Of a DNA stretch of 6,846 bases, positions 1 to 5,684 are shown one piece after another. Below the pieces are notes generated by a model, which saw nothing but the letters and a program-made list of their open reading frames with translations, was not told the origin of the DNA and searched no databases. This DNA comes from an uncultured Rhodospirillaceae bacterium (lineage in GTDB: Bacteria > Pseudomonadota > Alphaproteobacteria > Rhodospirillales > Casp-alpha2): contig CAJWVP010000158.1 of NCBI GenBank assembly GCA_913048145.1, positions 1-6,846 of the forward strand, written 5' to 3'. The position numbers were made by a program, and so were the translations under genes. Positions within the stretch are counted from its first letter, which is position 1. Each line of letters starts with the position of its first letter.

Positions 1-2
1 TG

Positions 3-335
3 AATACTGATCTTCGCGGTGCCAAAATGGGCTTTGCGGATTTAAGCTGGAGCCGCGCTGATGGTGCCAACTTCGCCAATGCGGATATGGGATGGGTTCG
101 TGCCTATGCCGCGGGTATGAAGAGGGCCGGTTTTCGTGGCGCCAAGGTGTCGTTAGCCCAGTTCTCAGGCGCCGATTTGAGCAGCGCGGATTTTTCGAAA
201 GCCCAATTCCAACGAACGGATTTCACCCAGTCAAATCTGGATGGGGCGGTCTTTGACGATATCGACTTGGAAGAGGTGTATCTCCGGGCGGCGCGCAATG
301 TGCCGGCTAAATTGATGGGAAGGAACGGCAAGTGA
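3..335 (+). CDS. pentapeptide-repeat protein, C-terminal part (5' end outside window)
   Basis: The frame is open from the first bases of the window, so the true start lies upstream; the ATG at 27 is probably internal. The visible ~110 residues are almost entirely tandem five-residue units of the A(D/N)LXX type, for example ADLSW, ANFAN, AGFRG, ADLSS, ADFSK, SNLDG, with L, F or M at the central position. About 17 to 19 units can be counted before a short non-repeat tail. Such repeats fold as a right-handed quadrilateral beta-helix. Known members range from gyrase-protecting DNA mimics (Qnr/MfpA) to proteins of unknown role, and nothing here points to one function. The stop codon overlaps the GTG start of the aquaporin gene, which implies co-transcription and coupled translation. 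The family call is firm; the function is unknown. Confidence 0.88.
   Translation, partial: NTDLRGAKMGFADLSWSRADGANFANADMGWVRAYAAGMKRAGFRGAKVSLAQFSGADLSSADFSKAQFQRTDFTQSNLDGAVFDDIDLEEVYLRAARNVPAKLMGRNGK
317..324 (+). promoter_or_regulatory. Shine-Dalgarno for the aquaporin gene
   Basis: The sequence GGGAAGGA ends 7 nt before the GTG at 332. It supports this non-ATG start, which overlaps the upstream stop as GTGA. Confidence 0.6.
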
Positions 336-1210
336 GCGAAGTGACAGAAAACCCCATCGAGGAGACGCCTTCGTCCGAAGAGAATAGTGGCCCGCCCCAA
401 AACAGCTTGTTGTCGGCTATGGCCGGCGAATACTTCGGGACTTTCGTGCTCGTGTTCTTTGGCGTGGGGTCGGTCAACGCGGCTGTGGCCACCGGCGCGC
501 AAGCCGGATTGTGGCAAGTGGCGGTGGTTTGGGCGGTTGGCGTTAGCCTTGGTATTTACACGGCCGCATCTCTGTCCGGCGCGCATATCAACCCCGCGAT
601 CACGGTCGTCGCTGCCGTCTACGACAAGTTCCCCTTACGCCGGGTCGTCCCCTATTGGGTGGCCCAGGTTGCTGGCGCGGCGACGGCTTCGATCGTGTTG
701 TACGGGATGTTCTCTGAAGCGATTATTGAGTTTGAGCGCCTGCACGGCCTATTGCGCGGTGGCCCGGGCAGCGAACTTAGCGCTATGATGTTCGGCGAAT
801 ACTTTCCAAATCCGGCTGTGTTCGGCTCTGCAGAGGATGCGTGGCGGATCATCACACCGCAGTCCGCCTTCATCGCGGAGATGGTGGGCACGGCCATGCT
901 GGCCTTCCTGGTCGCCACGGTGACGCACGACCGCAACACGTCGAAGCCACCCTCCGCAATGGGCGCGGTGATAATCGGGTTGGGTGTGGCCGCCATTATT
1001 TCCGTAGTTGCGCCACTCACCCAGGCGGGGCTCAACCCGGCGCGCGACTTTGGGCCTCGTTTAGTGGCCTATTTCCTTGGTTGGGGTGAGATTGCCATTC
1101 CTGGGCCACGCAACGGCTTCTTCACGGTCTACATCGTCGCGCCCATCGTTGGTGCGCTGATCGGCGGTGGTATATACCGCCTCATCGCCCGGCGCTACCC
1201 GAAAGCCTGA
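332..1210 (+). CDS. aquaporin / glycerol-facilitator family channel (MIP) with a NIP-like filter
   Basis: This is an inner-membrane channel for small neutral solutes, 292 aa. Six hydrophobic segments lie near residues 30-50, 60-82, 105-127, 178-198, 208-228 and 264-286. The two pore half-helices carry NPA boxes at 87-89 (GAHINPA) and 235-237 (LNPARDFGPR). The Asp after NPAR and the overall match to E. coli GlpF place it near the aquaglyceroporins. Aligned by eye to GlpF, the aromatic/Arg filter reads W67, I223, A232 and R238; GlpF has W48, G191, F200 and R206. This set resembles the W/V/A/R filter of plant NIP-I channels. There is an acidic ~25-residue N-terminal tail, and a loop before the fourth membrane segment is longer than in GlpF. 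The GTG start is supported by an AAGGA element and by the overlap with the preceding gene. Substrate unknown: glycerol, water, lactate-like acids or neutral metalloid hydroxides are all possible. Confidence 0.93.
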   Translation: MSEVTENPIEETPSSEENSGPPQNSLLSAMAGEYFGTFVLVFFGVGSVNAAVATGAQAGLWQVAVVWAVGVSLGIYTAASLSGAHINPAITVVAAVYDKFPLRRVVPYWVAQVAGAATASIVLYGMFSEAIIEFERLHGLLRGGPGSELSAMMFGEYFPNPAVFGSAEDAWRIITPQSAFIAEMVGTAMLAFLVATVTHDRNTSKPPSAMGAVIIGLGVAAIISVVAPLTQAGLNPARDFGPRLVAYFLGWGEIAIPGPRNGFFTVYIVAPIVGALIGGGIYRLIARRYPKA

Positions 1211-1320
1211 TTACCGGCACTAGAGATCTCCATGCGTGGGCGTCTCACCCCTATCTCGATGGCGCATCTCTAGGGTCTCCGCAAGTTGCGGTGAGAACCA
1301 GTCCGGTCTAGTCTGTTTCT
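1211..1320. repeat. intergenic region with several short inverted repeats
   Basis: CTAGAGAT (1220-1227) is matched by ATCTCTAG (1266-1273). CCGCAA (1279-1284) is matched by TTGCGG (1286-1291). TTCTG (1317-1321) is matched by CAGAA (1323-1327). A bulged hairpin can also form from GGTCTC (1274-1279) with GAGAACC (1293-1299). No run of T follows any stem, so none is a clear Rho-independent terminator for the aquaporin gene. The dyads could be protein-binding sites or RNA structure. No coding potential is seen. Confidence 0.4.
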
Positions 1321-1338
1321 GTCAGAATAATTAAAAAA

Positions 1339-1366
1339 TTTACATTTCTATATTTCTAGATATATT
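1339..1366 (+). promoter_or_regulatory. predicted sigma70-type promoter for the molybdoenzyme genes
   Basis: The -35 candidate TTTACA (1339-1344, 5 of 6 to TTGACA) and the -10 candidate TATATT (1361-1366, 5 of 6 to TATAAT) are separated by 16 nt. They lie in a strongly AT-rich stretch (about 1328-1382) that contrasts with the GC-rich surroundings. Transcription would begin near 1373, giving a leader of about 45 nt before the ATG at 1418. AT-rich DNA yields chance matches, but position and spacing fit well. Confidence 0.55.
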
Positions 1367-1377
1367 AAAATATAGAA
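1346..1377. promoter_or_regulatory. perfect 10-bp inverted repeat overlapping the promoter (candidate operator)
   Basis: TTCTATATTT (1346-1355) is exactly mirrored by AAATATAGAA (1368-1377) across a 12-nt spacer. A second, overlapping near-palindrome, ATATTTCTAGATATAT (1350-1365), is centred on CTAG with one mismatched pair. The repeat begins just after the -35 box, covers the -10 box and ends near the predicted transcription start. This is where a dimeric repressor would block RNA polymerase. No regulator gene is in the window, so the binding protein is unknown. Confidence 0.5.
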
Positions 1378-1404
1378 TAAGAACACGGGCGACCATAACC
1401 GATT

Positions 1405-1410
1405 GGGAGG
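1405..1410 (+). promoter_or_regulatory. Shine-Dalgarno deciding the molybdoenzyme start
   Basis: GGGAGG lies 7 nt upstream of the ATG at 1418. This favours that start over the in-frame TTG at 1403, which lies before the element and would place it inside the coding region. Confidence 0.7.
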
Positions 1411-1417
1411 GCGCGTT

Positions 1418-3532
1418 ATGAACGAGATGTCGAAGGATCTAGGGACTAAGCTTGCCGAGATAAAAGGCGCGGAGGTCATCAAGAGTTTTTGCTACACCTG
1501 CCCCTGGCAGTGCCCGACGGAGGTCTTCGTCCGCGATGGCCGGATCGTCTATCAGAAAGGCAATCCGGAGTCGCCCAACAACATAGGTGCGCGTTGCGCC
1601 AAGGGCATGGCGAGTTGGTACGTCAGCCAGGATCCAGATCGCCTAACCCACCCACTCCTTCGTACCAATCCCAAGGGTGAGCGTGGCGAGTTCAAACAGA
1701 TTTCTTGGGATGAGGCTTTTCAATTTATCGCCGACAAGCTCAAGCATATCGCTGACGAATGGGGACCGGAGGCGGTTGCGCTGACATGCCATCATGATCC
1801 GAACACGGTGTTCTATCATCATCTCCTAAAAGACCTTTACGGGTCGCCCAACATGTACGCCCACACATCCGGCTGTGAACAGGACCGACGGTCCGCGTGC
1901 CTGACGCTGTTCGGCCACGTTTTCCCTATGCATGACTTCGCCAATTCCAAGTATGTGATGCTTTGGGGCATGAACAATCTGGGCGCCAATCAGGGTCTTT
2001 GGGAAAGCCGTGATCTGATCGAGGCGCAGTCGAAGGGTTGCCGATTGGTGGTCGTCGATCCGAGCTTCACGGAGACCGCGCAGAAGGCCGATGAATGGGT
2101 TCCCATTCGGCCCGGTACGGATGGCGCCATGGCGTTGGCCATGTGCCGTGTGATCATCGATGATAAGCTCTACGACGAGGAGTTCGTCACCAAGTACTGC
2201 GAGGGCTTCAATGGCTTCCGCGATCATCTTCATGAAAAGGGCTACACGCCAGCGTGGGCGGAAGAGATTTGTGGCATCGAGGCCGAGACTATTGCCCGTC
2301 TGGCGCGCGAGTTCGCAACCTCGAAGCCGGCTATGTCGGCCATATTTAAGGGTTCGGGTTATTATACGAACGGTCACGATGCGGGTCGGGCGTGCTATAT
2401 TTTAGATGCCATATGTGGCGAGGTGGATAAGCCCGGCAACATAAATTTGAAGGATTGGGCCCCCCTGGGGTCGCCGGTGGAGATACCGGAAGACGCCATG
2501 TCTACGCTTAAGAAAGACCCCCTTCACGTTGCCATGGGCTATCCCCTGGCCCCGGATCTTCCTAATTCGAAACTGCCGGATGCTGTAATCAAAGGTGACC
2601 CCTATCCGGTGAAGGGCCTGTTCGTTCATTCTACGAACCCCGTCATGAGCGATCCGAACAAAGACCGTGTTCTTGAGATGTTTAGGCATCTAGAGCTGGC
2701 CGTTTCCTGTGAGCTTTATATGTCGGAAACCTCATTGGAATGCGACATCGTGCTTCCGGAAACCTCTTTCCATGAGCAGGCAGAAATTCGCCAGGGCATG
2801 TGGTTGGGGCCCGAAGTGATCTTGTGCCAGCCGGTTGTTGACCGCGTTGGCGAGTCGAAGCCGCCCTACGAGATCGTCAAAGGTATCGCCGAAAAGATGG
2901 GCTGGGGTGAGCATTTCCCATACGAAAAGTGGGAAGACTGGGGCGAGGTGGCCATGAAGGACGTGCCGATGAGCCTTGATGAGCTGAAACAGCAAGGCTT
3001 CTGGGCGGGGCCTATCGAATACAACCGGGTTCCTAAGGGTCTGCCAACGCCGTCAGGTAAGATCGAAATCTATTCCACGGATTACGAGAAGGCGGGGTTC
3101 AATCCCTATCCGGATTTCGTCGAACGGAGTGTCATTCCCGATGATGAATATCCGTTACAAGTGACCCATTCCAAGTTATCCATGCACTGCAATATCGTCA
3201 CGCAGAACAACCCTTTATTGATGGAGGTTTGTGGGGAAAACTGGGTCGAAATCAACAGCGCTGATGCGGCCAAATACGGGATCGTCGACGACAGTTACGT
3301 GGTAGTTGAATCGCCTAAGGATAACATCACCATTCTCGCTAAGGTAGTCGAGGGGCTTGTGCCCGGTTGTGTCAGCATCCGCCACGGCCACGGATTTGGC
3401 CATTGGGCCATGGGCTCGACCGCCAAGGGCAAAGGTGCACATTCAAATAATTTGATGGATACGCACACTAATCCGGTAACCGGCGCCAACTGCTACAACG
3501 AATGCAAAGTCCGCATTCGTCCGGCCGGGTAA
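1418..3532 (+). CDS. molybdopterin oxidoreductase, DMSO-reductase family catalytic subunit (cytoplasmic)
   Basis: The protein has 704 aa and is predicted to bind Mo or W through bis-MGD. The N-terminal cluster motif is C25-x2-C28-x3-C32-x27-C60, followed by K62, the Lys typically found between the [4Fe-4S] cluster and the pterin. The likely metal ligand is C153 in SGCEQ, which replaces the Sec or Ser of other branches. The C-terminal molydopterin-dinucleotide-binding domain begins near residue 575 and ends with the usual N-P-x-T-G region (HTNPVTGAN). There is no twin-arginine signal and no membrane segment. Size, absent signal and recalled motifs resemble the acetylene hydratase / transhydroxylase / 'anaerobic dehydrogenase' branch more than periplasmic PhsA, PsrA or ArrA. 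The Fe-S subunit follows after 11 nt, so the two probably form a soluble heterodimer. Substrate and reaction direction cannot be determined; an oxidoreductase or a non-redox hydratase-type reaction are both open. Family call firm, function unknown. Confidence 0.93.
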   Translation: MNEMSKDLGTKLAEIKGAEVIKSFCYTCPWQCPTEVFVRDGRIVYQKGNPESPNNIGARCAKGMASWYVSQDPDRLTHPLLRTNPKGERGEFKQISWDEAFQFIADKLKHIADEWGPEAVALTCHHDPNTVFYHHLLKDLYGSPNMYAHTSGCEQDRRSACLTLFGHVFPMHDFANSKYVMLWGMNNLGANQGLWESRDLIEAQSKGCRLVVVDPSFTETAQKADEWVPIRPGTDGAMALAMCRVIIDDKLYDEEFVTKYCEGFNGFRDHLHEKGYTPAWAEEICGIEAETIARLAREFATSKPAMSAIFKGSGYYTNGHDAGRACYILDAICGEVDKPGNINLKDWAPLGSPVEIPEDAMSTLKKDPLHVAMGYPLAPDLPNSKLPDAVIKGDPYPVKGLFVHSTNPVMSDPNKDRVLEMFRHLELAVSCELYMSETSLECDIVLPETSFHEQAEIRQGMWLGPEVILCQPVVDRVGESKPPYEIVKGIAEKMGWGEHFPYEKWEDWGEVAMKDVPMSLDELKQQGFWAGPIEYNRVPKGLPTPSGKIEIYSTDYEKAGFNPYPDFVERSVIPDDEYPLQVTHSKLSMHCNIVTQNNPLLMEVCGENWVEINSADAAKYGIVDDSYVVVESPKDNITILAKVVEGLVPGCVSIRHGHGFGHWAMGSTAKGKGAHSNNLMDTHTNPVTGANCYNECKVRIRPAG

Positions 3533-3536
3533 GGAA
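3531..3536 (+). promoter_or_regulatory. Shine-Dalgarno deciding the Fe-S subunit start
   Basis: AAGGAA overlaps the stop codon of the catalytic subunit and sits 7 nt before the ATG at 3544. An earlier in-frame ATG at 3502 would add 14 residues overlapping the upstream gene and has no such element. The residues after 3544 (MQHGFYFDHKRC) are also a typical beginning for this family. Confidence 0.7.
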
Positions 3537-3543
3537 AGCGATC

Positions 3544-4113
3544 ATGCAACATGGTTTTTATTTCGACCACAAGCGATGTGTGAAGTGCCACGCCTGTGAA
3601 ATCGCCTGCAAGACCTGGAATGAAGTTGATGTCGGGCCACGCTGGCGCGAAGTCGTGAAGATTGAGACTGGGACGTTCCCCAACGTCAAAGCCATGAACG
3701 TCTCCATGGCATGCATGCATTGCGGGGATGCGCCGTGCAAGAGCGCATGTCCGGTGACCGCCATCACTAAACGCGCCGACGACGGCATTGTCGTTGTTGA
3801 CCAGAACAAGTGTATTGGTTGTGGGTTCTGCGCGTGGGCCTGTCCGTTCAATGCGCCGCAATTGTCGGCGGCAGCGGGCAAGATGGAAAAATGCAATTTT
3901 TGCCAGACGCCTGGAAAGGAACGGCCCATAGACATGCCACGCGCCTGCGAGGAAATTTGCCCAACCGGTGCCATCCAATCGGGCTCTATGGCCAAGCTGG
4001 CAAACCAAGGTCGAGAGAAGGCTGCGCAACGATTGAGCGGAGCCGATATGCGCGGTTTCCCATCCCTGATGGTTGGTGCACATCAGGAGTTCGGCCCTGG
4101 CGGCGATGACTAA
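3544..4113 (+). CDS. 4Fe-4S ferredoxin-type electron-transfer subunit (DmsB/PsrB-like)
   Basis: The protein has 189 aa and should pass electrons between the catalytic subunit and an unknown carrier. All sixteen cluster cysteines are present: C12/15/18/22, C57/60/65/69, C90/93/96/100 and C117/120/135/139. Together they support four [4Fe-4S] clusters in the arrangement known from DmsB, PsrB and NrfC. Paired binding motifs such as CIGCGFCAWACP are clear. No signal peptide or membrane helix is present, and the C-terminus after residue ~145 is short and hydrophilic. No DmsC/PsrC/NrfD-type quinol-oxidising membrane subunit follows, so electrons are likely exchanged with a soluble partner, or the clusters are structural as in transhydroxylase. 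The gene lies 11 nt after the catalytic subunit gene and is clearly in the same operon. The family is secure; the partner is inferred from adjacency. Confidence 0.94.
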   Translation: MQHGFYFDHKRCVKCHACEIACKTWNEVDVGPRWREVVKIETGTFPNVKAMNVSMACMHCGDAPCKSACPVTAITKRADDGIVVVDQNKCIGCGFCAWACPFNAPQLSAAAGKMEKCNFCQTPGKERPIDMPRACEEICPTGAIQSGSMAKLANQGREKAAQRLSGADMRGFPSLMVGAHQEFGPGGDD

Positions 4114-4131
4114 TATTGCCTTTGGCCATGT

Positions 4132-4151
4132 GCTGGGTGCATAAGCCCAGC
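4132..4151 (+). terminator. hairpin after the Fe-S subunit gene (weak terminator or processing site)
   Basis: GCTGGG (4132-4137) pairs with CCCAGC (4146-4151) across an 8-nt loop, 18 nt after the stop codon. No T-run follows, so it is not a standard intrinsic terminator. It may protect the 3' end or attenuate read-through into the methyltransferase genes. A second small stem, CTTTA (4185-4189) with TAAAG (4193-4197), lies downstream. Confidence 0.3.
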
Positions 4152-4258
4152 CCTGAATGCATATCGACACAGCTACGGTTGGCTCTTTAGAGTAAAGCTC
4201 AACGCTGCGAGGCACAAAAAATTTTGCTGAAGCGATTAAGAGTTGTGATATGACAGGG

Positions 4259-4272
4259 TTTTTTGGGGGGAG
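4259..4272 (+). promoter_or_regulatory. T6G6 tract containing the ribosome-binding site of the methyltransferase
   Basis: Six T (4259-4264) are followed by GGGGGGAG (4265-4272), ending 2 nt before the ATG at 4275. The purine tract is the only ribosome-binding candidate and favours 4275 over the in-frame TTG at 4263, which lies inside the tract. No convincing promoter was found in 4114-4258, so the gene may be read from the promoter near 1339 or from an unrecognised one. Confidence 0.5.
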
Positions 4273-4274
4273 TC

Positions 4275-5633
4275 ATGGCTGCTATTATTGAGCGGGTTCT
4301 ATCACCGCAGCGCAAGCGGACCTTTGATGCAATGAACCTACGTGAACCCGATAGGGTGCCAGTGGCGCTTTGGGGCACAGTCGAGGGATATCAGAACCTT
4401 CGTCGCGGTTTGGGTATGGAACTCAATGAAAACCCAATGAATTACCGTACCGGTTCTACTACTTGGACCGCCGATGTAAGCTTTGAGTTGGATCTCGCCG
4501 AGAAACTGGATCTAGATTTTGTTCGCATTTCCGTCTCGCCGCCGGGAGGCTCGCCGGGTTTCCGGGATATCCGCAAAGGTGAATTTCCCTTCGCACTGGA
4601 TATCAATGTTCCCGATGACGAACATATAAATGTCGATGAGTGGGGTGTAATCCGTAAATGGACACCTCATGAGAATGGCGGCTATTGGGAAATGGTTGGC
4701 TACCCGCTGCTGCATGCGACAAGCGCGCCACTGGAAGAAGGTCTCGAAATTTTGAAGTCCTTCCCCTGGCCTGATCCGCGCGACGAGGGGTGTTTCCACG
4801 ATTCACCTATTCCCGGCATGGACATGCGTACGTATTGCAAATACGTCCAGGAAGAGACGCCTTTTGCGCTCATGGGGCAGGCTGGGCGTGGCGGCTTGTT
4901 CGAACAGGCCAAGTATATGGTCGGCTATGCGAAGATCTTCTCCGACTTCATTGAATCGCCGGAATTTCTGGAAGAACTTCTGATCAAGTTGACGGACCTA
5001 GAGATCGAATTCAACAAAGCGATGATTGATGTTTGTGGTGAGTATCTCGACTGGATCCGGATGAGCCCCGAAGACCTGGCCAGTGAAAAAACCTCGTTTC
5101 TGTCCTTAAAAATGTTCCAGCGCCAATTGATGCCGCATTACCATCGGGCTTTCACCGAAACCAAGGATTATTTTCTTAAGAAGAACCCGAACGGAAAGAT
5201 TCAGTTTCATAGCTGCGGAGCCATCCCTACCTCGTTCATGGAAGGCTTACTAAAGGGCGAAACGCCTGAAGGTTCCCAGTGCATCGACGGGTTTGACCCC
5301 GTGCAGCCCAAAGCTGCTAGGCATTCTGGGCCACGCTCGAAAAAAATCATGCTGGGGGATCGCATGTTTTTCTACGGTGGTATCGACGTCCAGGAAACGC
5401 TGCCCTGGGGATCAGAAGAGGACGTCCGCAAGGAAGTGCGCCAGCGCATTTGGGAACTCGGCAAGGGGGGGGGATACTTGTTGAGTTCGTCCCACCGCCT
5501 CGAACACGACGTGCCGGTAGAGAATACACTCGCAATGATCGACGAAGCACATGAATACGGTGTTTATCCATTGCCTGAGCAACCACCCGAAGGTGCAGAT
5601 GTCGGCGACGACCTGCCGGAGCTTCAGCGCTGA
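4275..5633 (+). CDS. uroporphyrinogen decarboxylase (URO-D)-superfamily corrinoid methyltransferase
   Basis: The protein has 452 aa and is soluble. It has the URO-D/MtaA-type layout: an N-terminal RKRTFDAMNLREPDRVPV segment (13-30), a predicted TIM barrel, the metal-site motif H312-S-C314-G, and a C-terminal GGGYLLSSSH segment (about 399-407) leading into P414-V-E-N. In MtaA/MtbA the zinc is held by HxC plus a later Cys; here that later position appears to be H407. The HemE active-site segment (RQAGRY-like) is absent, so this is not the haem-pathway decarboxylase. Members next to corrinoid genes move methyl groups between a substrate or cofactor and Co(I), as in aryl-methyl-ether O-demethylases, methylamine/methanol systems and the N-terminal half of CmuA. 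The corrinoid protein gene follows after 51 nt, supporting that role. At ~450 aa it is longer than HemE (~350 aa). A run of nine G (5465-5473) encodes the GGG motif. Substrate unknown. Confidence 0.85.
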   Translation: MAAIIERVLSPQRKRTFDAMNLREPDRVPVALWGTVEGYQNLRRGLGMELNENPMNYRTGSTTWTADVSFELDLAEKLDLDFVRISVSPPGGSPGFRDIRKGEFPFALDINVPDDEHINVDEWGVIRKWTPHENGGYWEMVGYPLLHATSAPLEEGLEILKSFPWPDPRDEGCFHDSPIPGMDMRTYCKYVQEETPFALMGQAGRGGLFEQAKYMVGYAKIFSDFIESPEFLEELLIKLTDLEIEFNKAMIDVCGEYLDWIRMSPEDLASEKTSFLSLKMFQRQLMPHYHRAFTETKDYFLKKNPNGKIQFHSCGAIPTSFMEGLLKGETPEGSQCIDGFDPVQPKAARHSGPRSKKIMLGDRMFFYGGIDVQETLPWGSEEDVRKEVRQRIWELGKGGGYLLSSSHRLEHDVPVENTLAMIDEAHEYGVYPLPEQPPEGADVGDDLPELQR

Positions 5634-5646
5634 ATGAGCCTTTTAC

Positions 5647-5659
5647 GACGCTTGGCGTC
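5647..5659 (+). other. small intercistronic hairpin
   Basis: GACGC (5647-5651) pairs with GCGTC (5655-5659) over a TTG loop, midway in the 51-nt gap between the methyltransferase and the corrinoid protein. It is too short and lacks the T-run needed for termination. It could influence mRNA processing and the ratio of the two products. The stem is seen directly; its role is inferred. Confidence 0.3.
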
Positions 5660-5684
5660 ACTTGATCGGTAAGCGAGAGAAAAA

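Noticed and set aside
1220..1273. Intrinsic terminator formed by the 8-bp repeat after the aquaporin gene
   Set aside because: The loop is 38 nt and no T-run follows the stem.
1826..2377. Long minus-strand reading frames inside the Mo gene and elsewhere (for example 3493-4215)
   Set aside because: They lie opposite well-supported genes, have no recognisable domains or ribosome-binding sites, and are typical shadows in GC-rich DNA.
1418..3532. Respiratory arsenate or thiosulfate/polysulfide reductase catalytic subunit
   Set aside because: No Tat signal and no membrane anchor gene nearby; motifs are shared by the whole family and do not specify these substrates.
4211..4227. Possible sigma54 promoter: GGCAC followed by TTTTGC upstream of the methyltransferase
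   Set aside because: The GG and GC elements are 13 nt apart rather than the required 10, so the spacing is wrong.
4275..5633. HemE, the haem-pathway uroporphyrinogen decarboxylase
   Set aside because: The HemE N-terminal RQAGRY-type active-site segment is absent, the protein is about 100 residues longer, and it sits beside a corrinoid carrier.
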